A DNA stretch of 16,453 nt from an uncultured Verrucomicrobiota bacterium (GTDB lineage: Bacteria > Verrucomicrobiota > Verrucomicrobiia > Limisphaerales > SXTU01): positions 1 to 16,453 of the forward strand of contig CAIPBN010000236.1 in NCBI GenBank assembly GCA_903863315.1. Direction: 5' to 3'. Both the position numbers and the translations under genes were made by a program. Positions 1-7,900 of the stretch are shown here, in pieces. The notes under the pieces were generated by a model that worked only from the letters and a program-made list of their open reading frames with translations, made no database searches and was not told the DNA's origin. Positions within the stretch are counted from its first letter, which is position 1, and every line of letters begins with the position of its first letter.

Positions 1-280
1 CCAGCCCTGCGCCGGCGATTTGCGCGCGCGTGTCGAGCCGGTAGAGGTCGAGATGGAAGAGCGGCACGCGCCCGCCGGTGTGTTCGTTGACGAGCGCGAA
101 CGTCGGCGAGGCGATGCGCCCCGTGATGCCCAGCCCGCGCGCCAAACCCTTCACCAACTGCGTCTTCCCCATGCCGAGGTCGCCGCACAGAGCGATGGTC
201 CAGCCGGGCGCGGCCTCGCGCGCCCATACCTCGCCGAGCGCGGCGGTTTCTTCCGGGGAGTTGGCGACGATGGATTTCAT
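1..280 (-). CDS. tsaE: TsaE, tRNA t6A biosynthesis ATPase (3' end outside window)
   Basis: Partial gene; the first 93 codons are visible and the reading frame runs off the left edge. TsaE (YjeE) is the cytoplasmic P-loop ATPase that works with TsaB and TsaD to make threonylcarbamoyladenosine at position 37 of ANN-decoding tRNAs. The family signatures are all present: Walker A GDLGMGKT at residues 33-40 (usually GDLGAGKT), the SPTF switch segment at 58-61 and the HLDLYRL motif at 76-82. The ATG at 280 is chosen because the protein then starts about 30 residues before Walker A, as is normal for the family. No Shine-Dalgarno sequence is seen. The start lies 3 bp from a palindromic repeat that fills the gap to thiL, so the leader of the message is made almost wholly of that repeat. 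About 60 C-terminal residues are missing compared with the usual ~150. Identification is firm. Confidence 0.93.
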   Translation of the reverse strand, partial: MKSIVANSPEETAALGEVWAREAAPGWTIALCGDLGMGKTQLVKGLARGLGITGRIASPTFALVNEHTGGRVPLFHLDLYRLDTRAQIAGAGL

Positions 281-283
281 CAA

Positions 284-438
284 CCACGGATGGACACGGA
301 AGGACACGGATGGAGAGGAAAGGAACTAGCCGCGAAAGGGCGCAGAGAACACAGAGAAACACCCTGCACACGGATTCTTTGAGAGCTTTGCGCCCTTTTG
401 CGGCAATCCCATCCGTGTTCATCTGTGTTCATCTGTGG
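284..438. repeat. Nested palindromic intergenic repeat element, ~155 bp
   Basis: The element fills nearly the whole thiL-tsaE gap. The outer arms are 284-313 and 409-438; the right arm reverse-complemented matches the left at 25 of 30 positions. Nested inside, 329-347 (GCCGCGAAAGGGCGCAGAG) pairs with 386-404 (CTTTGCGCCCTTTTGCGGC) at 17 of 19 positions around a 38-bp loop. Both outer arms are built from a ~10-bp period: GGACACGGA units on the left and ATCYGTGTTC units on the right. Similar ACACGGATGG and GCGAAAGGGCGC-type units are, from general knowledge, dispersed between genes in Verrucomicrobia and related phyla; copy number in this genome cannot be seen here. As RNA it would form a long imperfect hairpin just before the tsaE start. 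It could be a REP-like or miniature mobile element, a processing site or a weak terminator. Confidence 0.8.
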
Positions 439-439
439 C

Positions 440-1432
440 TCAAGAAGCGAAGTGCTCGTAGCCGCGCAGGTTGAACTCGCGCAGGCCGCGCTCGTCGCGG
501 AGGCGCAGGCCGGGGGCGGCGGTGATCTTGCCGACGCAGGAGAGTTTCACATCGGGGAACTGCGCCTTCCACGCATCGAGCAGCGGCACGGCGGTCCGGC
601 TGGCGACGGTGAAGAGCAGTTCAAAATCCTCGCCGTCGGTGAGCGCGGCAAGGAGCGGCGGCTTGGCGGAAGATTCTTCGCGGGCCTGAAGCTTGGCCGT
701 GCGGCTGATGGGGATGGCACTGCCGTGCAAGTCCGCGCCGACGCCGCTCGCGTCGAGGATGTGCCGCAGGTCGCCCGCGAGGCCGTCGCTCAGGTCAATC
801 ATCGCGTGAATGGTGAAGCGCTCGGCCAGCCAGCGCGCCTCGGCCAAGCGCGGTTCGAAGTCGAGATGCCGCCCAGCCAGCGAGCCGCCCAGCGTGCCGG
901 TGACAAAGATGGCGTCGCCGGCCTTCGCGCCGGAGCGCAGCACCTGCCGGCTGCGCGGCACGATGCCGAGCAGCGCGATGGAAAGCAGCAGCCGCTCGGG
1001 ATTTGTCGTTGTCTCGCCGCCGACGATGGCGACGCCGTGCTGCCGCGCGAGCACGTTCATCCCGGCGTAGATGGCCTCGATGCGTGCGGTGTCGAACTGC
1101 GTCGGCAACGCGAGCGTGACGACGGCGTGCGTGGGCGTGCCGGCCATCGCGGCGATGTCGCTGAGGCAGCGGGCGAGCGCCTTGTGGCCGACTTTCTCCG
1201 GCGGCGCGTCGCTGGTGAAGTGGATGCCCTCGACCACGGCGTCGGTCTTGAAGAGCACGAGGTGGTGCGGCACGCCAAGGTCGAGCACGGCGCAGTCGTC
1301 GCCTGCGCCGGCCAGCACGGAATCGTGCGTGGGCAGCGTGGCCTTGAGGCGGGCGATGAGGTCGAACTCCTTCACAAACTCAGGCAAATGGCTGGTTTCT
1401 ACGCGAACTGGAATCGGCGCCTGGTGCTTCAT
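440..1432 (-). CDS. thiL: Thiamine-monophosphate kinase
   Basis: A 330-residue cytoplasmic enzyme that phosphorylates thiamine monophosphate with ATP to give the cofactor thiamine diphosphate. It belongs to the PurM/AIR synthase-like superfamily, and its length is typical of ThiL. Visible motifs in order: GAGDDCAVL (42-50, magnesium/ATP site), TDAVVEGIHF (63-72), SDIAAMAG (91-98, usually NDxAAMG), GGETT (138-142), TGTLGGSLAG (178-187), IDLSDGL (212-218) and DGEDFELLF (266-274). The ATG at 1432 gives about 20 residues before the conserved EFDLIARL start seen in most ThiL proteins, so the N-terminus is slightly long, but no other Met lies nearby. It sits 54 bp after the CPBP protease gene and before tsaE on the same strand, so these three are probably co-transcribed. 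thiL next to tsaE is a housekeeping pairing without a shared pathway. Confidence 0.96.
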   Translation of the reverse strand: MKHQAPIPVRVETSHLPEFVKEFDLIARLKATLPTHDSVLAGAGDDCAVLDLGVPHHLVLFKTDAVVEGIHFTSDAPPEKVGHKALARCLSDIAAMAGTPTHAVVTLALPTQFDTARIEAIYAGMNVLARQHGVAIVGGETTTNPERLLLSIALLGIVPRSRQVLRSGAKAGDAIFVTGTLGGSLAGRHLDFEPRLAEARWLAERFTIHAMIDLSDGLAGDLRHILDASGVGADLHGSAIPISRTAKLQAREESSAKPPLLAALTDGEDFELLFTVASRTAVPLLDAWKAQFPDVKLSCVGKITAAPGLRLRDERGLREFNLRGYEHFAS

Positions 1433-1486
1433 GCACGGCGGTTGCGCATCGCCGGCACGGGCGGGGGACGTGTTGCAAATCGGGTT

Positions 1487-2260
1487 TCATTGCACTTTGA
1501 AGAGCTCCTTCAGTTCCCGCTGGTAGATCAAGGCGCAGAAGTTGGCCGCGTTGAAGAGGCTGTGGGTCAAGATGGGGGCCAGCAGGTTGCCGGTGCGCTC
1601 ATAAAGAAACACCAGCACCAGCGCGAAGAAGGTGAGCGGGATGAAGGTGGCCATGTTGGCGTGGGTCAGGGCGAACAGCAGCGAGGTGCCCCACAGCGCG
1701 AGGTGCGGGTGCCCGCGCTGCTTGAGAGCGGGATAGAGCACGCCACGGAAGATGATTTCCTCGACCACGGGAGCGAACAGGATGGCCACCAGCCCGAAGA
1801 AGATGCGTTGCTGGGCGCTTTCCGTCTGCTGGAGCGTCTGGACCAGTTGTTGTGGCTGCGGCTGCAAGTCAACGGTCTGGATGTCGTGCGATACGAGTTG
1901 CTGATGCAGTCCCTCCAGGCCGAGCGAGGAAAGGTGTTGAAGCCCCAAGGCGACGGGCAGCGCGATGAGGACGCCCAGCACGGCGAAGGCGGCGGCTCGT
2001 CCAAGCCCGTCCGTCCGCAGCCCAAAGCCTTCGCACCAGCCGATGCCGTGGGCGCGTAGAAACGTTGAGATGAGCAGCAGCGTGACGCCATGCAGGGCAA
2101 CGGAGTTGGTCACGAGCAGGAAAAACTTTCCCTCGATGGTGCCGGCCGCTCCCTGGGGAAGCACGGCGCTGGCGGCGAGCATGATGAAGGACATGCAAAA
2201 GCAGATGCCCGCCACCAGCCGCAGCAGCGGTTCAGCTTCCCATTTTCGTTCCGGCAACAC
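1487..2260 (-). CDS. CPBP-family intramembrane glutamic/metalloprotease
   Basis: A 257-residue polytopic membrane protein of the CPBP (CAAX protease and bacteriocin-processing, Abi) family. The signature motifs are present: EEIIFRG at 167-173 (EExxxR), FALTHAN at 196-202 with the second motif His200, and HSLFNAAN at 233-240 with His233 and Asn237. These form the intramembrane active site in Rce1-like enzymes. About six hydrophobic segments are visible near 14-34, 47-68, 89-108, 152-172, 186-201 and 208-220. A polar Gln-rich loop (about 115-150) precedes the catalytic helices. The start is a GTG at 2260, just after an in-frame TAG. The GAGG at about 2263-2266 is very close to this GTG, so a TTG at 2257 is an alternative. 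The physiological substrate cannot be told from sequence. The fold and family are firm; its role beside thiL is unknown. Confidence 0.9.
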   Translation of the reverse strand: MLPERKWEAEPLLRLVAGICFCMSFIMLAASAVLPQGAAGTIEGKFFLLVTNSVALHGVTLLLISTFLRAHGIGWCEGFGLRTDGLGRAAAFAVLGVLIALPVALGLQHLSSLGLEGLHQQLVSHDIQTVDLQPQPQQLVQTLQQTESAQQRIFFGLVAILFAPVVEEIIFRGVLYPALKQRGHPHLALWGTSLLFALTHANMATFIPLTFFALVLVFLYERTGNLLAPILTHSLFNAANFCALIYQRELKELFKVQ

Positions 2261-2302
2261 GACCTCAGGCTAGTCGCGGGGCGGCGGGGAGAGAATGGAA
2301 AA

Positions 2303-2327
2303 GATGGATGCGACCGCCGCCGGTCGC
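2303..2327 (-). terminator. Candidate hairpin terminator after the NHL gene block
   Basis: On the minus strand a perfect 7-bp GC stem (GCGACCG/CGGTCGC, 2310-2327) with a 4-nt loop lies about 58 nt downstream of the stop codon of the 838-residue NHL protein. It is followed by ATCCATCTTTTCC, so the T-run is short and displaced. A second hairpin, GGGGTT/AACCCC with an 8-nt loop (2360-2379), lies nearer the stop but has no T-run. Together they mark the likely boundary between the NHL block and the CPBP-thiL-tsaE genes. A promoter for the downstream genes is expected in 2261-2385, but no convincing -35/-10 pair was found. The terminator call is weak. Confidence 0.3.
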
Positions 2328-2385
2328 GATGGCAGGCGGGACCGGGGTTTGAACGGAAGGGGGTTCTGGGGGCAACCCCAACCGG

Positions 2386-4902
2386 CTATCGCTCAATCAC
2401 GCGGTAGAACCGGCGCGGATACAGCGGGGCTGCGGTGTCATCCACTTCGATCTTGCCGTTGATGACCTGCAGGGCGTTGGTGAGCCGCACCCAGTTGGTG
2501 GTGGCCAGGTTGGTGCTGGTCTGCACTTCAAAGCCCGTGGCGAGCTGGCTGGTGAGCGGATACCCGGTCAGATCGCCGAAGCGCAGCCGGATTCCGCCGC
2601 CGGGCTGAGGCTGGAGCGGATCGAGCAAGGTGGTGCCCAGCACACGCAAGAATGCACTGGCACTCACCGCGCCACCAGTGGCATTGGTGACCGTGACGCT
2701 CAACGCACCGCTGCTGGCGCGGGTGACGAAGGGCAGGTAGAGCACCGCGTTGGTGGCATCCGCGATGTTGGTGCCATCCCGTTGCCATTGGTAGGTGATG
2801 GGGCTGCTGCCGGAAGCGATGACGGAGAAGGTCGCGTTGGAGCCGGCCGTGGTGGTGCGGCTCAACGGCTGGCTGAGCAGCGTGGCCGGACCTGAGGGCA
2901 GGCTGGGCGGGGAGTTGGAGAGGAAGTTCAGAATGGTGACCGCCTTGGACTGCCCGTCGATCTGGCAGACATACCAATAACGACCCGAGCCTGCGGTTGG
3001 CACGTTCACCGTGCTGGCCAGACCAACGGAGGTGTAAATGCGGGCGGCCGCCCCGGACGTGGTGAAGGAACCTGAGCTGCTGAACTGGTGGATGAAATAC
3101 GTGTAGATGCCCGGCGAGGTGTTGGTGATGGTGATGGTCTCCGGACCAAAGCTGGTCACGTCATCGACATCCAGATTGGCAAACGGTGCGGTGGACACCG
3201 AGCCGCGGTCGGTGTAGTCGATTTCGTAAAACTGGCCGTTCACCGCCGGGGTGATCAGATGTGAGTCGAGATCGGTGGGGCTGGCGCCCCAGGTCAGCAC
3301 GAGCCGGAGGGAGTTGGGGTCGCTGATGTTGGGAGACAGGGCAAACTCGTATTGGTTCGTGATGCCGACCAGCAGGTTCAGGCTGGCAGAAAGCGGCGCA
3401 TAGCCACCCGCCGTGGCGATGAGGGTCACAGGCAGCGCCGGCACGGCGTTGAAGAGGAAATCACCGTTCACCCCCGTGATGATGTTGGTGCCCGCCACAG
3501 ACACGTTCACATTGGGCCTGGCGGCACCGGTGAGCGCGTCGCGCGCAATGCCCTTGAGGAAGGTGTTGGTGTAGTTGGAATAGAAGGTGAGCACGGCGGG
3601 CGAGCTGAGCACGGTGGCCGTTGTGTTCGAGACGGTGACCGTGTAAGCCCCAGCCTGATTGGTGGTGGCGTTGAACAACGTCAAGGACGCCGAAGTCTGC
3701 CCGGCCAGGTTGGTGCCGTCCTTGCGCCACTGGTAATACAGCGTGCCGCCACCCGAGGCCGCGACTGTAAAGGTGGGCGTGCCCCCCGGGATGATGGTCT
3801 GGCTGATGGGCTGAGTTGTCACCGAAGGCGCCTCCGGCTTGAGGCCGCGGCGGATGGTGTGGTTGCCGCTGTCAGCCACGTAGATGTTTCCCGCGATGTC
3901 CACCGCGATGCCCGACGGGCCGCGGAAGCTGGCTGATGGACCATCAGCGTCGCCGCTGCCCTTGATGCCGGCGGTGCCCGCCAGCGTTGCGACTGCCCCG
4001 CCGGCGGAAACGGTCCGGATGATGTCATTGGCGAAATCCGCCACGTAAATTGTTCCGGTGGGACCAACGGTCACCGCCCGTGGCGAGCGGAACAGTGCCG
4101 CCGGCCCGAGGCCGTCCGCACTGCCAGCCTGCCCAGCCCGTCCGGCGAGCGTGGTGACTGCCCCGCCGGGAGCAATCTTGCGCAGCGTGCTGTTGGACGT
4201 GTCTGCCACATACACGTTGCCGCTGGAATCCACCGCCACGCCGAACGGCAGGAAGAACCGTGCGGCCGCGCCGGTGCCATCCGCGCTGCCAAAAGTGCCC
4301 GCCGCACCCGCCAAGGTGCTCACCACGCCGGCCGGGGTGATCATGCGGATGATGCAGTTTGCGGTGTCCGCCACATACACGTTGCCGGTTCCGTCCACCG
4401 CCACTCCGCCGGGGCTGGCGAAACGCGCGGCAGCCCCCGTGCCGTCCGTGCTGCCCGACAAGCCCGCCGAACCCGCCAGGGTCGTCACGGTGCCATCGGC
4501 GGCGATTTTGCGAATGGTGTGGTTGCCGTAGTCGGCGACGTAGAGGTTGCCAGCCGTGTCCACGGCCACGGCGCTGGGGGTTCTGAATCGCGCCGCACTG
4601 CCAACCCCGTCAGTGCTGCCAGCCGCCCCGGCGGTTCCGGCGAGCGTGGTCACATCGCCCAGCGCGGTGATCTTGCGCACGGTGTTGTTCACGCTCTCGG
4701 CGACATAGACATTCCCCGCCCCATCGATCGCCACCCCGGTGGGCGAACTGAAACGGGCGGAGGCTCCACCGCCGTCCGCGCTGCCGGAGCTCCCGGCCAG
4801 GCCGGCCAAGGTGGTGATGGTGGATTGCCCGTGAGCCAGCGGTGCGAGGCTGGTGGCAAGAACGCTCAGCCATGCGAGGCAGGTGCGGTGGCAGAAGTTC
4901 AT
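2386..4902 (-). CDS. Secreted NHL six-bladed propeller protein with Ig-like and YfaP-like domains
   Basis: An 838-residue exported protein. Residues 1-26 form a Sec signal peptide ending LAHGQ. Residues 35-353 hold six NHL units, the first five exactly 55 residues long, each with the pattern GSaDG-GaAARF-sP-GVAVD-GNvYVADt-N-TIRKI-TTLAG. The last unit stops after HTIRRG, so the N-terminal STITTLAG (27-34) probably supplies the missing strand and closes the propeller. Then follow an Ig-like domain (about 359-441, YYQWRKDGTNLAG), a carboxypeptidase-regulatory-like beta domain (447-523), a YfaP/DUF2135-like domain (530-662, TWGASPTDLDSHL), a second Ig-like domain (672-755, TYQWQRDGTNIAD) and a C-terminal FEVQTSTNL...NW...FYR module (790-838). 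NHL propellers usually bind proteins, glycans or RNA; no catalytic site is visible and the ligand is unknown. It is the last gene of the NHL block, 53 bp after its neighbour. The ATG at 4902 directly precedes the signal peptide. Confidence 0.88.
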   Translation of the reverse strand: MNFCHRTCLAWLSVLATSLAPLAHGQSTITTLAGLAGSSGSADGGGASARFSSPTGVAIDGAGNVYVAESVNNTVRKITALGDVTTLAGTAGAAGSTDGVGSAARFRTPSAVAVDTAGNLYVADYGNHTIRKIAADGTVTTLAGSAGLSGSTDGTGAAARFASPGGVAVDGTGNVYVADTANCIIRMITPAGVVSTLAGAAGTFGSADGTGAAARFFLPFGVAVDSSGNVYVADTSNSTLRKIAPGGAVTTLAGRAGQAGSADGLGPAALFRSPRAVTVGPTGTIYVADFANDIIRTVSAGGAVATLAGTAGIKGSGDADGPSASFRGPSGIAVDIAGNIYVADSGNHTIRRGLKPEAPSVTTQPISQTIIPGGTPTFTVAASGGGTLYYQWRKDGTNLAGQTSASLTLFNATTNQAGAYTVTVSNTTATVLSSPAVLTFYSNYTNTFLKGIARDALTGAARPNVNVSVAGTNIITGVNGDFLFNAVPALPVTLIATAGGYAPLSASLNLLVGITNQYEFALSPNISDPNSLRLVLTWGASPTDLDSHLITPAVNGQFYEIDYTDRGSVSTAPFANLDVDDVTSFGPETITITNTSPGIYTYFIHQFSSSGSFTTSGAAARIYTSVGLASTVNVPTAGSGRYWYVCQIDGQSKAVTILNFLSNSPPSLPSGPATLLSQPLSRTTTAGSNATFSVIASGSSPITYQWQRDGTNIADATNAVLYLPFVTRASSGALSVTVTNATGGAVSASAFLRVLGTTLLDPLQPQPGGGIRLRFGDLTGYPLTSQLATGFEVQTSTNLATTNWVRLTNALQVINGKIEVDDTAAPLYPRRFYRVIER
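3844..4800 (-). repeat. 165-bp in-frame tandem repeats encoding NHL blades
   Basis: Five full units and one partial unit (44 codons) of a 165-bp coding repeat, all in register with no insertions or deletions. Codon 35 begins at 4800 and codon 353 ends at 3844. The conserved blocks encode GVAVD-GNVYVAD and TTLAG. The uniform length suggests recent expansion or strong structural constraint on the propeller. The nucleotide copies have diverged, so this is not a simple satellite. Confidence 0.85.
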
Positions 4903-4955
4903 GGCGGTGCGATCATCGTGTGGCAGCGGCCAGCCCGCGCGGAAGCCTGCAATTT

Positions 4956-7900
4956 TCAGGGCTCGATGAGCCGGACGCGGTAAAATTGCGGACCCGAAAG
5001 CTGCGGGGCTTGAAACTCAATGTCCCGCCCGCTGCCGGGGACGTTGGTGGCAATGGCGGTCCAGTTGGTGCGGGCGATGGAATCAGCCACCTCCAGCACG
5101 TAGCTCTTGCCCGGAGAGGTGGGCCAGCGCAACCGAGGACCACCGCTGATGAGGCTCGGGGGGCGCAGGTGAAGACCGGAGCTTGCGTCGTTGGGATCGG
5201 TGCCCGCGCGGAACTCAGCCCAGTTGGGAATGCCGTCGCCATCCGCATCCGCCGTCGCGGCGGAGAGGAGATTGTTGAGCGCTCCAAAATGGCGCAGCCG
5301 CCAGGCGTCCGGGATGGCATCACGCCAGGAGGAGAGGTTGCGGATGCGCGTGGTGAGCAAGCCCGCCTCGCGGCTGACGGACACCGTTCCCACTCCGTTG
5401 GGCGAGGCGGAGGCATGGTCGAAGCGGACTGCGTAAGCCGAGTTCTCACCCGCATTGGCCGGCAGAGTCACCACCAGCGTGCCCACGAGGGCATCACCGC
5501 TGAGACCGGCAACCGTGTTGTTCAACCACGCGGCGGAGTAGTTGCCCGGCCCGCGTGAGAGGCTGAGGGCCGGGGTGCCGAGGGTGCCGGCGGGCAGGAA
5601 TTGCACGGGCGCGGTGAGGGCGGGGGAACCTTCCAGCGGGAGCACCGTAAGGTTCAGCATCAGCACCCGCAGCGGCAGTGAACCTGTCACCCGTGCCGTG
5701 ATGGGGATGTTCAAGGTCTGCCCGGCAGCTCCCACGACCTCGCCGGCGATGAAGGTCACGGCAGAGTTTTCGGCGGGGGCCATTACGGACTGGCCCAGCA
5801 GGGGAGCGCGGGAGCCAGGCTGGCGGCTCGTGGTCACGGACTGGCCCACGTTGCCGCGGAAGTTGTTTGCCCCGGCAAAGGCATAGTGGAAGCCGTTGGA
5901 ACGGAACCGGTAGAAGTTGGTCAGGGAGGCGTCGAGCGAGCGCCGGAAGGTGACGAAGATGTCCGCCACGTCCAGCGTGCCGTCGCCAAAGCCGATGGTG
6001 TTGATGGTCGTGTCATCGCCAGAGGAGAACACGCCTCCCACGTTCGGGCCTTGCACAAAGAGGCTGGTGCCCGGCACGGCCACCACCGAGCCGCAGCAGG
6101 TGTCCATGGCGTCCTCGAAATCGCTGCCGGTCGGAGGGCGGTTCAACTGGTAAACCGCCGATTGGAAGATCTGCGTGACGTCGTTGGCCAGCAGGTTGGT
6201 GTCGCCGAAGTCGCCCGCATTGACCCAACGGAAGGGGGTGGCGTCGCCCGCTAGGTAGATGGGCGATCCGACGGTGATGGTGCGAACCGAGTTGATGGGG
6301 TTGGCGGTGGTCAGGCTGCCATTGGTGGGGGCATCGATGAACACGTCCTGATTGATGCCATCCACCGTGCCTGAGGGGCGGTGGATGCGGATGGTGTAGG
6401 TATGGAGATTGGTGGCTCCCGTCGGGATGCGGACGCCAAAGGCCCCGAGCACGACCTTCCCATTGGCGCTGTCAAAACGGGTGTCATGCGCGCTGGAGAA
6501 TTTGAGGAGATCCTGTGATCCGGTGTCGTAGAGGTTGGTGTTGCCCTCCCGCTCCAGCCAGCCCACCGAGAGGTAGTTCAGGGCGGTGTTGGTTACAAGG
6601 AGGTTGGTGAAAACTTGGGTGATGTTGGTGACCGTGCCCACCACATTGATCGCGGTGGTTACGAAGAACTGGGGTGGAATGCGGAAAAAGAGGCCGGAAC
6701 CGCTCGGGTCGGGCTTTTGCAGTTTGGATTCAAAGCCCACCGACCCAGCCGCCAGCGCGGGCCCGGTGCTGTTGGTGGCGGACAGGGCAAACTGGAGCGA
6801 ATTCATCTGCTGCCCGGCCAGCAGGTTCAAGGTGACCGGCGAGTAGAAGGTCTGGCCGGAAGCCGCGATGAAAGCGCTGGAGGCCTCGCCTCCGTCGAAC
6901 CCGAACGTGATCCGGTTCGCCAGGAAGTTGGAGATGGAGAAGATGTTCGAGACGGTGGCGCTGGGCTCGTAGTTCGTCTTGAAGGCTTTCACCTTGAACA
7001 CCAAGTTGCTGTTGCTGACGTTGAAGGAGAGCTGGGTGCCCGAGCTGATCGGGCCGATGCTCGGCGCGCCGTTGGTCGGCTCGGTTTCGTCGGTTGTGTA
7101 ATAGAGCTGAGCCCCGCTGCTGACGGTGCTCACCGTGAAGGCGGCGGCATTGTTGCCGGAGATGACCGGGTTGCCGGTTTTGAACTGGAAGCGCGCCGAC
7201 ACCACGCTGCTGGAAACCCGCCCGTTCTGGGAGCTCTGCGCCTTGATGGTCAGGTCGGGCAGGACGGGGCTGATGAGCGTCGTGGGCAGGCTGGCCGCCC
7301 CATCCTGATAGGCCGGCGCGGTGCCGGTGCCGGCTCCAGGCGCGGGGATGGTATCAAGGAAGGCGTTCGTCGGGGTTGAACCTGCGCTGAAGAAGGTGTT
7401 GACGCCGTTTTCCGCCAGCACGGCGATGACGACATCGTTGTTGAAAACCGCCGAGGTGACCTGGGTCAGCTTGGTGCCAGTCTGGCCGGTGTCCGGGTCG
7501 GTGGTCAGCACCACGGTGCCGATGACCGGAGTGGCCACGGGCGGCTGGGCGGCGGTCTGCTGGATGCGGCGGATGGCTTTGTTGCCCGTGTCGGCAAAGA
7601 GGAACGCGCCGTTGAGAATGTCGGAGATGATTCCGACCGGCGAGTTGAGCCGGGCGGTGTTCGTCGCTCCATTCACCAAGCCAGCCTGACCGGCCAGGCC
7701 CACCGAGGTTTCGATGGTGTAGGTGCCGATGGTGCTGTTGGTGTAGAGCCGGCGGGCGGTGTGGTTGCCCGAGTCCGTGATCAGCAGGCCGGCGGCCCCC
7801 ATCCAGACCACGCCGCGTGGGAAGGAGAGCTGGGCGGTGGCGGCCAGCGGGAAAGTATCCGAACTGCCGGAGATGCCCGTGCCGGCCCGGACCACGACGT

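Noticed and set aside
398..2059. 553-residue open frame on the plus strand opposite thiL and the CPBP protease
   Set aside because: Composition is Arg/Gly/Gln/His-rich with no recognisable motif, as expected for a GC-rich antisense shadow. The minus strand here encodes two clear protein families.
2360..2379. Second hairpin GGGGTT/AACCCC after the NHL block as a terminator
   Set aside because: Only 6 bp of stem and no T-run on the minus strand; kept only as a remark under the other hairpin.
2261..2385. Promoter for the CPBP-thiL-tsaE genes
   Set aside because: One is expected here, but no -35/-10 pair stood out from the GC-rich background, so none is annotated.
3844..4800. CRISPR-like array
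   Set aside because: The 165-bp periodicity is coding, in frame, and encodes NHL blades. There are no short identical repeats with unique spacers.
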